NCBI GenBank assembly: GCA_020635175.1
Contig: JACKAH010000005.1
Location: 1 to 64,000, forward strand
Reading direction: 5' to 3'
From: Deltaproteobacteria bacterium
Lineage (GTDB): Bacteria; Bdellovibrionota_C; UBA2361; J135
DNA length: 64,000 nt
Positions 9,667-19,006 of the stretch are shown piece after piece. Made by a program: the position numbers and the translations under genes. The notes below the pieces were generated by a model. It was not told the DNA's origin and did no database searches. It saw only the letters and a program-made list of their open reading frames with translations. How positions within the stretch are numbered: position 1 is the stretch's first letter; every line of letters starts with the position of its first letter.

Positions 9667-11523
9667 TTATTCAAATATTACGGCATCAGCACAGCAACCA
9701 GTTAGCGGATCACAAGAGATTGCAAAAGGTTGTCCTAAAATGCACTCATCATCACCAGCACAGGGAGGAAGCCCAGAGAGACATTCGCATCTGCAATCTG
9801 AGTTACAACGCTGACCGATACCATTATTACAATCAGTATCGACAGTGCACCCACCGTTTATTCCAACTTGTGTGGGATCACACGCGCCACCAGAGCCAGG
9901 AGGTATTGGACCATCTAAGGGTGTTGTGCTCGGTGCAACTTTTGAGTCATCAGATCCGTTCTTAGAATCATTTGGTATCACAATAGCAACCATTCGCGGA
10001 TCTTTTGATTGTGATGGATCAGGATCTACTTCTACACATCTGCAATCCACGCAAACTTTGCTTGATAGATATGGAATAGGTATAGTTGGATCAACACAAT
10101 ATCGATTTTTGTTAGCTGCATCAGTATACGAAAGATGAATATCACATTCTTCAATGTCTTCATCATTTACAGTCTGCGGTTCACTTTGTGAATAGCTAAC
10201 AAGTAAACTTTGGCTCTGTCTTTGTCCTATCTTTCCGTCACCACAAAATCCAAGCGCACTTTTAATCCAATAATCGCCTTGAGAATCGTTACTAAAGGGA
10301 TTAATAAAGGCATCTCCGATAGCACTAAATGTAACTCCATCAGATGGCTCTCCATAAAGCACAGCAGCGATAGCCTTTAGCTGTCTAGGCAATAAAATGT
10401 TTTCATCGTTTATAATTGGAAACATCAGATTTCTTTCGTCGTATACATGAGCGAGAGAAAGAATGTGTCCTATCTCATGAGCTGCTACTAATGGCACTTG
10501 CGGATCATCAATAACCTGATTTATCAGTACTGAGTAATTCATGTCATCATCATCACCCTTGCTCGTTAATATTTGAGAATCTATAAATTTAAGTGCCAAG
10601 TGTATTAATCCTGTCTTATCGTCAGCCGTACCTCGAACGAAACTAGAAACTCTTAAGATTTCACTTCTAGATATATTATCAAGCTCTCCAGCTACGAATT
10701 TTCTAATAAGATTTGCTAGTGAGTTATCAACATCTGAAACAACAAAGGTAAGGACATCCTCAGTTTTAAGTGTGTCCCCCATAATTTCCTCCAATTCATC
10801 AAGCCTTAAGTGAAAATCTAGCCACTGAAGATTCTGCTGGTTTAATGAGCTTGGCACCTGAATTACCCCGTAACGGTCTTGCTCATCTCCAATTTGGGGT
10901 GGATCTATTCGATAAAGGTCTGCGCTTATCTCTAAATCAATTAATCCTTTGTAATTTGAGTTTGTTAATGTGCGACCTAAAAGATAGATAGCACGTCGTA
11001 TAACTTCTCGAGCTTTTAACATACGAGCATGCGCTGCCTCACGTGCGACTAAATCATCTACCGCTGCAACAAAAGGTATAACTATACGATAGGGAACTAT
11101 ATGAGCGCCAAATTCAGGCATATAGTTTATCGTCGCAGGAACACTTTCTTTAGTGCTTTTTGTCAAGCTTGGAAGAGACAACTGAGGAGAGAGCTCTGAA
11201 TCGTAGTAGAGTTTGTTTTCTGAACTATCAATTGCAAGGAAGTAAAAGTTGTCTTTACTAGGGTTTGCAAATGTAAATATGTCACGATCTCGTTTGATTG
11301 GCTTTAAAAAGCGATACTCATTTTTTTCATTTGTGATTAGAGCTAAGTAAATGATTGGGCTTTGATCAATTACTCTTATTGATAGGGAATCATCTGTGAT
11401 TTGAAGATCTGATATATCTGGTGCTTCAATATCAATTAAAGATTGATCATTAAGGCTAAGCGGCTCTTGCGCAAAGATAGTGAGCGAATGAAATAATGTA
11501 AGAATAAAAAGTATCTTATTCAA
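9667..11523 (-). CDS. Secreted metzincin-type metalloprotease A
   Basis: The zinc site HEIGHILSLAH (HExxHxxxxxH) is followed by VYDERNLMFP, a metzincin Met-turn, so this is very probably an active secreted zinc endopeptidase. After the signal peptide come ~140 residues absent from protease B, then the pro/catalytic part, then CGDGKIGQ...EECD and a C-terminal Cys-rich module of ~75 residues ending CCADAVIFE. I place the start at the TTG at 11523 (LNKILFILTLFHSL): a GAGGGG ribosome site lies 7 bases upstream inside the last codons of protease B. The spacing implies translational coupling with B. Confidence 0.8.
   Translation of the reverse strand: MNKILFILTLFHSLTIFAQEPLSLNDQSLIDIEAPDISDLQITDDSLSIRVIDQSPIIYLALITNEKNEYRFLKPIKRDRDIFTFANPSKDNFYFLAIDSSENKLYYDSELSPQLSLPSLTKSTKESVPATINYMPEFGAHIVPYRIVIPFVAAVDDLVAREAAHARMLKAREVIRRAIYLLGRTLTNSNYKGLIDLEISADLYRIDPPQIGDEQDRYGVIQVPSSLNQQNLQWLDFHLRLDELEEIMGDTLKTEDVLTFVVSDVDNSLANLIRKFVAGELDNISRSEILRVSSFVRGTADDKTGLIHLALKFIDSQILTSKGDDDDMNYSVLINQVIDDPQVPLVAAHEIGHILSLAHVYDERNLMFPIINDENILLPRQLKAIAAVLYGEPSDGVTFSAIGDAFINPFSNDSQGDYWIKSALGFCGDGKIGQRQSQSLLVSYSQSEPQTVNDEDIEECDIHLSYTDAANKNRYCVDPTIPIPYLSSKVCVDCRCVEVDPDPSQSKDPRMVAIVIPNDSKNGSDDSKVAPSTTPLDGPIPPGSGGACDPTQVGINGGCTVDTDCNNGIGQRCNSDCRCECLSGLPPCAGDDECILGQPFAISCDPLTGCCADAVIFE
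9677..9914. repeat. Near-identical 3' module, copy A
   Basis: These 238 bases, encoding the C-terminal Cys-rich module of protease A, align without gaps to 11541-11778 in protease B. By eye I count only about seven differences over most of the stretch, while the upstream parts of the two genes are diverged even as protein. This points to recent duplication or gene conversion confined to the C-terminal module. Confidence 0.85.
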
Positions 11524-11527
11524 GCTA

Positions 11528-12937
11528 CTACCCCTCAAAAATTACGGCATCAGCACAGCAACCAGTTAGCGGATCACAAGAGATTGCAAAAGGTTGTCCT
11601 AAAATGCACTCATCATCACCAGCACAGGGAGGAAGCCCAGAGAGACATTCGCATCTGCAATCTGAGTTACAGCGCTGACCGATACCATTATTACAATCAA
11701 TATCTACAGTGCACCCAGCGTTTATTCCAACTTGTGTTGGATCACACGCGCCACCAGAGCCAGGAGGTACTGGACCACTAAATGGAGTTGAAGCTTGTCC
11801 AGATTTATCACCATCTGGATCGATAAGATCATCAATTGGAAGTACGATTCCCTTCATTACCGGCAAGCTAGACTGTGATGGGTCTTGCGGTATGTCAACG
11901 CACTTGCAGGCAACACATGCTTTTTGCATATTAAGTTGCGGAACAGGTGTTGTAGGATCAACGCAGAAAATTCTTGGAATAGGGTTAAATGGCACGGTTA
12001 CTGAAGTTAATTGCGTATCACACTCCTCCATGCTTCCATCTTCAAAATCCCCTATCATACCATCTCCACAATATCCAAATTTGTCGATTGATGGCTTTGA
12101 GTGAATATTGATGAAAGCATCTCCGTCATTTAGAAATGGAACCCTAGTAATCGGCTCTCCATAAATTACAGCTGCAGCAGCTTTGATCTGCTCAAGTGTG
12201 AGATTATATTGCGAGTGACCAGATGGATGCATCAAGTTCTCAGGATCTCGTACATGAGAAAGCCCAAGCATATGCATGATTTCATGAAGCAAAAGGCTTG
12301 CAGGAAATGGTCTATATTGAAACGTTTGGTCCGAAAAGGCTTGAAATGTACCTAGTGCAAAACTCAGATACCCCAGTGTTGGATAGGCTACTCCTGCGGC
12401 ATGCGTATATTCCTCAAAGTCTGGAGCTAGACCATTTTGAAAATCAACAAGAAATTCAAGTGTTCTCTTAGTAACTTCAGTTCCTATGATTGTCAAAACA
12501 TCAGGTGATTTAATCTCTACATTATAGACACTTTCAATTAGATTTTTGATGCTCGGACTTTCATGCAGATCCATCCACTGATAAATTTTTCGTATACTAG
12601 GTTCTTCAAAATTGCCAATTGCATGGCTTAGATTTGTTTCATTTATTAATTGCTTTGAAAGAGGATAAAAGATTTGATCGGTATAGTGCTCTACTGGTTG
12701 AACTTCTTGGAACTGATGAAAGTTAAGCGTTAAGTTGAAGATCTGCAAAGTGATATCAATTTGCAATCTATAATACTCCAATACCTTCTCAGCATCCTTT
12801 AATCGCTCTTCGAGATCGTCTTTTTCTAGATCGTAAACTACTGGAATAATAATTCTATAACGAAAAGGATGGTTCTGAGCTGAGACACTAGAAACAAAGA
12901 AAATTACTGAAAGTAAAACACACAAACTTCTAACCAT
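11528..12937 (-). CDS. Secreted metzincin-type metalloprotease B
   Basis: The signal peptide (MVRSLCVLLSVIFFVSSVSAQ) is followed by a ~200-residue N-terminal region. The zinc site HEIMHMLGLSH with the Met-turn ENLMHP follows, then CGDGMIGD...EECD and the same C-terminal Cys module as protease A. It is shorter than A because it lacks A's first ~140 mature residues. It is the first gene of a two-gene minus-strand unit; its last codons supply the ribosome site for A. Substrate unknown; the shared Cys module may be a surface-binding or sorting tail. Confidence 0.8.
   Translation of the reverse strand: MVRSLCVLLSVIFFVSSVSAQNHPFRYRIIIPVVYDLEKDDLEERLKDAEKVLEYYRLQIDITLQIFNLTLNFHQFQEVQPVEHYTDQIFYPLSKQLINETNLSHAIGNFEEPSIRKIYQWMDLHESPSIKNLIESVYNVEIKSPDVLTIIGTEVTKRTLEFLVDFQNGLAPDFEEYTHAAGVAYPTLGYLSFALGTFQAFSDQTFQYRPFPASLLLHEIMHMLGLSHVRDPENLMHPSGHSQYNLTLEQIKAAAAVIYGEPITRVPFLNDGDAFINIHSKPSIDKFGYCGDGMIGDFEDGSMEECDTQLTSVTVPFNPIPRIFCVDPTTPVPQLNMQKACVACKCVDIPQDPSQSSLPVMKGIVLPIDDLIDPDGDKSGQASTPFSGPVPPGSGGACDPTQVGINAGCTVDIDCNNGIGQRCNSDCRCECLSGLPPCAGDDECILGQPFAISCDPLTGCCADAVIFEG
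11541..11778. repeat. Near-identical 3' module, copy B
   Basis: This is the partner of 9677-9914 at a constant offset of 1864 bases. It encodes the module beginning around VPPGSGGACDPTQVGIN and ending CCADAVIFE. Confidence 0.85.
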
Positions 12938-12983
12938 AAAAAAACTCGCTTACTAAAAGATCAAGTTTTTCATGCCCAAAAAA

Positions 12984-13016
12984 ATAGGTGGTGCCTCCCA
13001 ATTTAGCACCACCTAT
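12984..13016 (-). terminator. Strong terminator between beta-helix B and protease B
   Basis: A perfect 11-bp stem (ATAGGTGGTGC / GCACCACCTAT) with an 11-base loop is followed on the minus strand by TTTTTT. It lies 11 bases beyond the stop of the 13027 gene, so that gene is transcribed separately from the proteases. Confidence 0.85.
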
Positions 13017-13026
13017 CACTTATCAC

Positions 13027-15579
13027 TTATTCAAATGCTCCTTTAGAGCTTAGTGGACCTCTTTGCTGACCAGCTACATCTGATGCAACTACACTTGGAA
13101 TTGAATCTTTTAGTGTAGAGCTTGGACTCAGGCTAAAGTCTGCATTACCTGCGTTGTTAAACTGCACTGCTCCGACAGTATAGTTTGTACCAGGGGTTAA
13201 ATCCCCGAAGCCATTGTAGCTAATATAGTGGTTATTCTTAAACCAACTGTCCTGAACAGTCCCACCTACTTTAGCAAAGATGTTTCCTTCCGCGTGAATG
13301 TTATTGATAAGTGGTGTTAAAAACAACAAGCTGAAGTTTGCAAAGGTGTTGTTCAAAAAAATGACGTTATCTACAGATGAATTGTCATCAAATTGAGCAA
13401 CCCAAGCACTATCAGTCTTATGAAACACACTGTTTACGATTGCACTATTTTTAAACTGAGTTAGTGCAGTACCAGCTGCTTTCGTAAAGATAGCTTGAGC
13501 GTTAATGTCAGTAGCATGAAGACCATAGAAGAGAGCATTTTCTAATGTGTATCCACCAGATATCTCTATCAGATCTGAGTGCCAACCAGTGCTACCTGGA
13601 TGTACAGTATCAACAACCACGTTAATTAACGCTGTTGGATATCTAAATACATCCTCTCCAATACGTTCAACTCGTGTGTTTCTCGCCAAGTAAGACATCG
13701 TTGGTCCAAACTTAGCATCAGAAACTAAACAATCGATTAAGCTTGCTCCACCATCCCATGGAAAACTTGGAGAAAGCCACGGATATGATCCTGGACCAGA
13801 GCCTACATGCTGACCGTCACCGAGCATATGAACCTTGTTAAGCTCAAGTACATGCCCAGCGTAAGCTGGCGAAGTAGTCGCTGCTCCATTTATCCTCCAG
13901 GTAACATTCTCAAACTTAAGCTTTGAGATGTTTAAGCTTGGATTTGATCCTGAAAGGATAACACTTGATCTACTTACTCCAGGCGCTGCAGCAATGCGGA
14001 CTAGCCTATTATTGGTAGTAAAGGTCATTGTAGTTAATTGATGCGTACCTGCAGTCAGATAGACAGTTGCACCATCAAGACTACCCTGCTCACTCTGAAT
14101 ATTGTTGAGAGCTTGAGTTATCGTGTAACAAGGTGAACTTGAAGCACCACAACTTGAGCTATTAGTCCCACTTGGCGAAACATACTTAACTCGATGAGGC
14201 AGATCTCCCTTATCAACATTGAGTTTAACAGAGAGAAGTCTCGGCTTTCCTGCATTTGGATACGCAACAGCTCTAATCTCTATCTGCTTACTTTGAGCAA
14301 AATCAGCAGCACGAACCTTAGCAGTATACTCAGTTACACACTGTGCAACTGGAGACATATCCTGCGAACTACATGTTCCAGGGTTTTCAACCATCGCAGT
14401 AACTGAAGTCCATGGTCCACCATCAACAGAGAACTCAACTCTATTAATTCCATTTTTATGAAACGCTGGAAGACCTACGTAATACTCATCTGAGAACTCA
14501 GCAAATGGAGTAACATCAAATCGAGCCACAGTCTCAAGTGAGCTTCCCCCAATATTTCCTAAGTTAGGACTAGAGAAACTTCCATTACCAGGGACTAGTA
14601 CCGGAATATCTCCACCACCGCTTGATACTTCACAGTCAGCAGGGCAAGTCGCATCGTTTTCAGCACCTGGTGTACAGATGTTATCTCCACAGAAAAGATC
14701 TGTTTCACAGCTTCCAGCTACTACGTTTCCAAAGGTACAAGTCTGAGGGTTACATGTAGAAGTTAGGGTTTGCTCACCAGGATAGTTTCCTATCACACAT
14801 GAGATAACCGTCTGAGAAGATTGCGATCCTTCACACTCTTCATCTCCTTCAACGACATTATCACCACAAACTGCAGGTTCTGCCATGCCAGCATCTATCT
14901 CAATTTCGCTGAGAGTCAGTGCACGATTGTAAAAGGAAACTCTTTTAACAGCACCGCCTTTTAGGTTCATATGATAATCACCACTAAAAGGCTGATCTCC
15001 GATAAAGAGAAGTGGCGATGAAGCAAAATTAATAGATCCTGCGACTGCCATTGATGCGACAACCTGAGCGTCCTGCAAAAGTTTCACTGTACTACCATCA
15101 AACGTCAGTGCAGCATGCACTTCTGTGTTTAATGGAACAGGAATATTTCCTACGAGAGTCACAGTATTACCAGAGATTTTAATCCGTCCTCTTAAAAGAC
15201 CATTTGATAAGCTAAGCATGATCTCTTGATCTTGCTCTGCAACACCAAGACCTTGACCTAAAATACGTGCATCATCCTGAGCAAGTGTCTCTGAGTTTAT
15301 TTTAAAAACTGCTGTTGCACTAAGCGCAGTTGAGCTTATATACAAGGGCCTTGAAGCAATCTTTGCATCGTCATCTGGAAAGCAGATCGCTCCATCTTCA
15401 TCTAAATAGGAACTTCCAAGAATCCTTGCATGCGGGGCTCCATTTTGGTTTAAGACTAGATTTCCACTTAGATCGCTCATCTCTAACGAGAGCACCAGAC
15501 TTTCGTCTTGTATAAGTGGAGAAGCAATTCCCAGAACTGGGAAAAGAAGTAAGAGAACAAATACAATAATACTAGGCAT
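13027..15579 (-). CDS. Secreted LamG-like plus beta-helix protein, 850 aa
   Basis: After a signal peptide, residues ~20-235 look like a concanavalin/LamG-type jelly roll (LVLSLEMSDLSGN, TEVHAALTFDGSTVKLLQD, VKRVSFYNRALTLSEI). A Cys-rich stretch follows (CGDNVVEGDEECEG ... CGDNICTPGAENDATCPADC), similar to the modules common in large secreted proteins of predatory and myxobacteria-like organisms. From ~residue 325 it is closely related to the 7485 protein, with the right-handed beta-helix ending QRGPLSSKGAFE. A GGAGG ribosome site fixes the ATG at 15579. The two related proteins differ only in their N-terminal adhesion-like domain, which suggests domain swapping on a common helix. Confidence 0.75.
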   Translation of the reverse strand: MPSIIVFVLLLLFPVLGIASPLIQDESLVLSLEMSDLSGNLVLNQNGAPHARILGSSYLDEDGAICFPDDDAKIASRPLYISSTALSATAVFKINSETLAQDDARILGQGLGVAEQDQEIMLSLSNGLLRGRIKISGNTVTLVGNIPVPLNTEVHAALTFDGSTVKLLQDAQVVASMAVAGSINFASSPLLFIGDQPFSGDYHMNLKGGAVKRVSFYNRALTLSEIEIDAGMAEPAVCGDNVVEGDEECEGSQSSQTVISCVIGNYPGEQTLTSTCNPQTCTFGNVVAGSCETDLFCGDNICTPGAENDATCPADCEVSSGGGDIPVLVPGNGSFSSPNLGNIGGSSLETVARFDVTPFAEFSDEYYVGLPAFHKNGINRVEFSVDGGPWTSVTAMVENPGTCSSQDMSPVAQCVTEYTAKVRAADFAQSKQIEIRAVAYPNAGKPRLLSVKLNVDKGDLPHRVKYVSPSGTNSSSCGASSSPCYTITQALNNIQSEQGSLDGATVYLTAGTHQLTTMTFTTNNRLVRIAAAPGVSRSSVILSGSNPSLNISKLKFENVTWRINGAATTSPAYAGHVLELNKVHMLGDGQHVGSGPGSYPWLSPSFPWDGGASLIDCLVSDAKFGPTMSYLARNTRVERIGEDVFRYPTALINVVVDTVHPGSTGWHSDLIEISGGYTLENALFYGLHATDINAQAIFTKAAGTALTQFKNSAIVNSVFHKTDSAWVAQFDDNSSVDNVIFLNNTFANFSLLFLTPLINNIHAEGNIFAKVGGTVQDSWFKNNHYISYNGFGDLTPGTNYTVGAVQFNNAGNADFSLSPSSTLKDSIPSVVASDVAGQQRGPLSSKGAFE

Positions 15580-15878
15580 ATCACCCTCCTTTTAAAACCA
15601 CTCATGCAGCAAGCTGCAGGTTTTATGCCCGAGCATAGTATTAGCATGATTTATGCCAGTAGAATCAGGAGGTAAGGATTACATGTCACCAAAACGTGCG
15701 CATAAAGCACACAATTGCTTGATGTCAATGCTACATCCTGTGTTAATTTCGTAATAATAGCTGATAAGTACTACTTGTCTTGGCGAGAACAATTTAGTAC
15801 TGATAGTTAGGGTTCGGGCATATTCGAAAATTATCAATCATAACGAGTTGTTATGATTAAATGAAATCGAGGGGGAAT
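15580..15878. other. Divergent intergenic region
   Basis: It lies between two divergent secreted-protein genes and should hold both promoters. I see a small palindrome TGCAGCAAGCTGCA near 15605 and nothing else definite. Confidence 0.4.
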
Positions 15879-17054
15879 ATGTCTTTGCAACTGAAGCTAT
15901 TAGCATTCTTTTTTCTAGTCACTCTATCAATACCTTACAATTCGATTGCGGGAGAGTCCAAGGATAATCCAATCCTATGTGATTTTGGTGATGGTCCAAT
16001 AACACTAGCCTGTGGCAATGGGACAGCACTCTTTAGCGTTGATGCATCAGCAAGTACCTGTGCTCACCCCGATCCAGTAACAGGTTGTGGCTTCATTACC
16101 TTTGTCTGGCGTAGTGATTGCCCAGATGCTGAGATCCTATTGCCTAATGGTGGACCTCAGATGGATTTTCAAGTTGGAACAGTTGATGATTTTGGCATGC
16201 CTGCTCAGTGCCGAGTATGGGTAGTCATAAGAAATTTAACTAACAAAACTCAATGCGAACGACCTATCAAAGTTGAAGAATGCAACTACGACTGCAATGG
16301 CGATCTGGGAGGAACTGCTCAGGTGGATCCATGTGGTGTTTGCGGTGGAGACGGCACAAGCTGTCAAGATTGTAGCGGCACACCTAATGGCACAGCTCAG
16401 TTTGATCAATGTGGTATCTGTGGTGGTGATGGGACTTCATGTCTTGATTGTAATGGCATAGCAAATGGAGGCGCCACAATTGACCAATGCGGTATCTGTG
16501 GCGGAGATGGCACATCTTGTCTCGACTGTAATGGCGTACCAAATGGAAGCAGCATCGTAGATCAGTGTGGAATCTGTAATGGAGATGGCTCAAGCTGTGC
16601 TGAAGAGGAATGTATCGAACAGCAAAGCTCCGAGCAGGATATTAAGTCTGCTAAGAAGGTCAAAAAGAAGGCAAGAAAGCTTAATCAAAGGACTAAGAAG
16701 TTCTCAAACAGAGCTAAGTCATGCGGCAAGTCATATCCAAGCCTCATAGCTAAATCAAAGAATGCCTACTCTAAGATAACTGAGCTTTTAGTCGACAATG
16801 TTGTAACATCAACACTTGTATGTAACACGAGTCTCTGTACTCAGGTAAGCACCACTGAGCTTAAAAGCAAGATAAACAACCAAGTTAAAAAGCTTTACAA
16901 AGCGGCTAAAAAATCAAAGCTTAACTACCTTAACGATTGTCAGGTTGTAGACAATAATGACAACCCAAATGCGAAGGTAACTGAGGATTATAGAGATGAT
17001 GTTATCAATGCAACTAAGAAGCTTCCTGACACTACCCTAGATTGTATTAACTAG
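15879..17054 (+). CDS. Secreted protein with CG-CGGDG-SC repeats and basic C-terminal tail, 391 aa
   Basis: The start at 15879 has an ideal GAGGGGG ribosome site and gives the signal peptide MSLQLKLLAFFFLVTLSIPY. An Ig/PKD-like part (residues ~30-130) is followed by four tandem ~24-residue repeats of the form DCNG-x-NG-x-DQCGICGGDGTSC (residues ~145-245), known as disulfide-rich spacers in secreted bacterial and eukaryotic proteins. The last ~130 residues are rich in Lys, helical and coiled-coil-like (SAKKVKKKARKLNQRTKK). It is flanked downstream by a strong terminator. Probably an extracellular structural or adhesive protein. Confidence 0.65.
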   Translation: MSLQLKLLAFFFLVTLSIPYNSIAGESKDNPILCDFGDGPITLACGNGTALFSVDASASTCAHPDPVTGCGFITFVWRSDCPDAEILLPNGGPQMDFQVGTVDDFGMPAQCRVWVVIRNLTNKTQCERPIKVEECNYDCNGDLGGTAQVDPCGVCGGDGTSCQDCSGTPNGTAQFDQCGICGGDGTSCLDCNGIANGGATIDQCGICGGDGTSCLDCNGVPNGSSIVDQCGICNGDGSSCAEEECIEQQSSEQDIKSAKKVKKKARKLNQRTKKFSNRAKSCGKSYPSLIAKSKNAYSKITELLVDNVVTSTLVCNTSLCTQVSTTELKSKINNQVKKLYKAAKKSKLNYLNDCQVVDNNDNPNAKVTEDYRDDVINATKKLPDTTLDCIN

Positions 17055-17064
17055 AATAAAATTA

Positions 17065-17095
17065 GGGATAAAAATCTACATAAGATTTTTATCCC
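17065..17095 (+). terminator. Bidirectional hairpin terminator
   Basis: A perfect 13-bp stem GGGATAAAAATCT / AGATTTTTATCCC with a 5-base loop lies 10 bases after the stop of the repeat protein. The AT-rich stem includes runs of A and T that could serve either strand. Confidence 0.75.
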
Positions 17096-17108
17096 GAGAA
17101 ATTCAGAT

Positions 17109-17417
17109 TTGTTGTATAATGCTTGGGTGGCGACGAATTCTGAATGGAAAACAACTCTGAACGTTTTAATTAAGGCTGGCTTTGCCTGTCTTTGCATCTC
17201 CTCTATATGCTTATACCTAAGCACTCATACCAATTCCGATACTCCCTATAATACCATCTCAGCACTTTGGATGATGACAGCGCGTCTTGCAGGCATAGCT
17301 GCCTTCTTTATCGGAGCAATTGCTATCTTTAACCAACGCTGGACTGCAGGTGTAATTCTCTTTGTTGGATCAGTTATCCTACCAATAGCTTCACTCTTTG
17401 TTCATGGTATGATTTAA
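17109..17417 (+). CDS. Small membrane protein, up to 102 aa
   Basis: Three hydrophobic segments (about residues 18-34, 55-72 and 78-97) mark an integral membrane protein. The start is uncertain: TTG 17109 and GTG 17127 are in frame, and a TATAAT at 17115-17120 could be a promoter -10, which would favour the later start. Neither has a clear ribosome site. Function unknown. Confidence 0.45.
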   Translation: MLYNAWVATNSEWKTTLNVLIKAGFACLCISSICLYLSTHTNSDTPYNTISALWMMTARLAGIAAFFIGAIAIFNQRWTAGVILFVGSVILPIASLFVHGMI

Positions 17418-17500
17418 TTTTTTTGCTTATATTCTAGTACTTCTACCTATCAGAAGGTTTTTACTACTAAAACCTGCCAAGTTATTTTAGTATCAAAATC

Positions 17501-19000
17501 ATGAATACACATTTTACGATTAGACAAGCGGAGCTATCTCATATTGATTCAATTATTGAGCTACATGCAAAGACTTTTCCTGATGAGGAAAAATGGACGT
17601 ACGCTCAGATAAAATCTCAAATTGAGACCTTTCCTGAGGGACAGATCTGCATCTTTGAAAATGACACGCTAGTTGCAGCATCATCTGCCTGCATTACTGA
17701 GCTTGATGTTTTAGATGAAGCACTTAATTGGGAGCAGCTAAGCTCAAAGGGAACGATCGATCAACACGATCCTTCAGGAGATACACTTGTCGGAATTGAA
17801 ATGATCGTCGATCCCGAATATACCTATCTCCAGCTGGAGCAGCGCATATATGATCAAAGAAAAAAGCTTGCACACGATAAGAATCTTTGGCGCATTATTC
17901 TTTGTGGACGTTTGGATCTTGATAACTTAAAAGAATGTGGGTCGGCTTTGCGTACCTATGTAGATAAGGTAAAGACTAACGAGACAGTCGATAGGATACT
18001 TGGACTACAGCTCTCAAATGATTTTAGCGTAAAGAAAATCGCACCAAATTTTTTCGGTGAAGGCATTCCTGCTGTTTATGTTGAATGGGTTAATTTAGAA
18101 TATAGCGCTTCTAAAAAGAAAAAATACTCAAGCATTCAGAACGTAAGAATCTGTGCCGTTCAATACCGAATGCGCATGGTTAACAACTTCTCAGAATTTG
18201 CAAATCAATGTGAATATTTCGTCGATGTGGCGTCAGGTTATAGATCTGATTTTGTTCTGTTTCCTGAACTTCTAACTCTTCAGCTTTTAAGCTACCTGAA
18301 AGTATCTCCTGCAGGTCTTGCTGCAAGGGAACTTACCAAATATAGCGAGCAGTATATTGAACTTTTTAGCGATCTAGCACTTAAACATAATATTAACATA
18401 GTTGCTGGTTCACATTTCACAACGGAAGGTGACAAGCTGCTTAATTGCTCATATCTATTTCACCGAAACGGCGAAATAGATCGGCAGGAGAAGATTCACA
18501 TCACACCAAGTGAGAGAAATTGGTGGGGAGTACAGGGAGGTGAACAGATAAAAGTATTTGACACAGACTGTGGTCCAGTTGCAATACAGATCTGTTACGA
18601 TATTGAGTTCCCTGAGCAGACACGAATTGCAGTTGAAAAAGGAGCACGCATTATATTCGTTCCTTTCTGCACAGATGAGAGACACGGATACCTTAGAGTA
18701 CGTTACTGTGCGCAGGCTCGTTGCATTGAAAATCAAATTTATGTAGCGATAGCAGGTACAGTTGGAAATCTACCGCAGGTTGAGAATTTAGATATCCAGT
18801 ACGCGCAAGCTGCAATACTAACACCATCTGACTTTGCATTTGCCAGAGATGGTATTGCAGCAGAATCAACTCCAAATATTGAGACCGTTGTAATTCACGA
18901 TGTTGACCTCTCTGGATTAGCTAGAAACCGTAAGATGGGAACAACTCTAAATTGGAAGGATCGTAGACTTGATCTATATTCAGTTGTTGAGAAAAACTGA
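17501..19000 (+). CDS. GNAT N-acetyltransferase fused to nitrilase-family amidohydrolase, 499 aa
   Basis: Residues ~1-200 have a GNAT-like layout. Residues ~215-495 are a carbon-nitrogen hydrolase with the Glu-Lys-Cys triad: FPELLTLQ (Glu), EKIHITPSE (Lys) and QICYDIEFPEQTR (Cys). This bifunctional arrangement is a known but poorly characterised family; the natural substrate is not established. The nitrilase half would hydrolyse an amide or nitrile in the cytoplasm. The stop is only six bases before the next gene, so it is almost certainly co-transcribed with the double-MarR protein. Confidence 0.85.
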   Translation: MNTHFTIRQAELSHIDSIIELHAKTFPDEEKWTYAQIKSQIETFPEGQICIFENDTLVAASSACITELDVLDEALNWEQLSSKGTIDQHDPSGDTLVGIEMIVDPEYTYLQLEQRIYDQRKKLAHDKNLWRIILCGRLDLDNLKECGSALRTYVDKVKTNETVDRILGLQLSNDFSVKKIAPNFFGEGIPAVYVEWVNLEYSASKKKKYSSIQNVRICAVQYRMRMVNNFSEFANQCEYFVDVASGYRSDFVLFPELLTLQLLSYLKVSPAGLAARELTKYSEQYIELFSDLALKHNINIVAGSHFTTEGDKLLNCSYLFHRNGEIDRQEKIHITPSERNWWGVQGGEQIKVFDTDCGPVAIQICYDIEFPEQTRIAVEKGARIIFVPFCTDERHGYLRVRYCAQARCIENQIYVAIAGTVGNLPQVENLDIQYAQAAILTPSDFAFARDGIAAESTPNIETVVIHDVDLSGLARNRKMGTTLNWKDRRLDLYSVVEKN

Positions 19001-19006
19001 GGAGAG

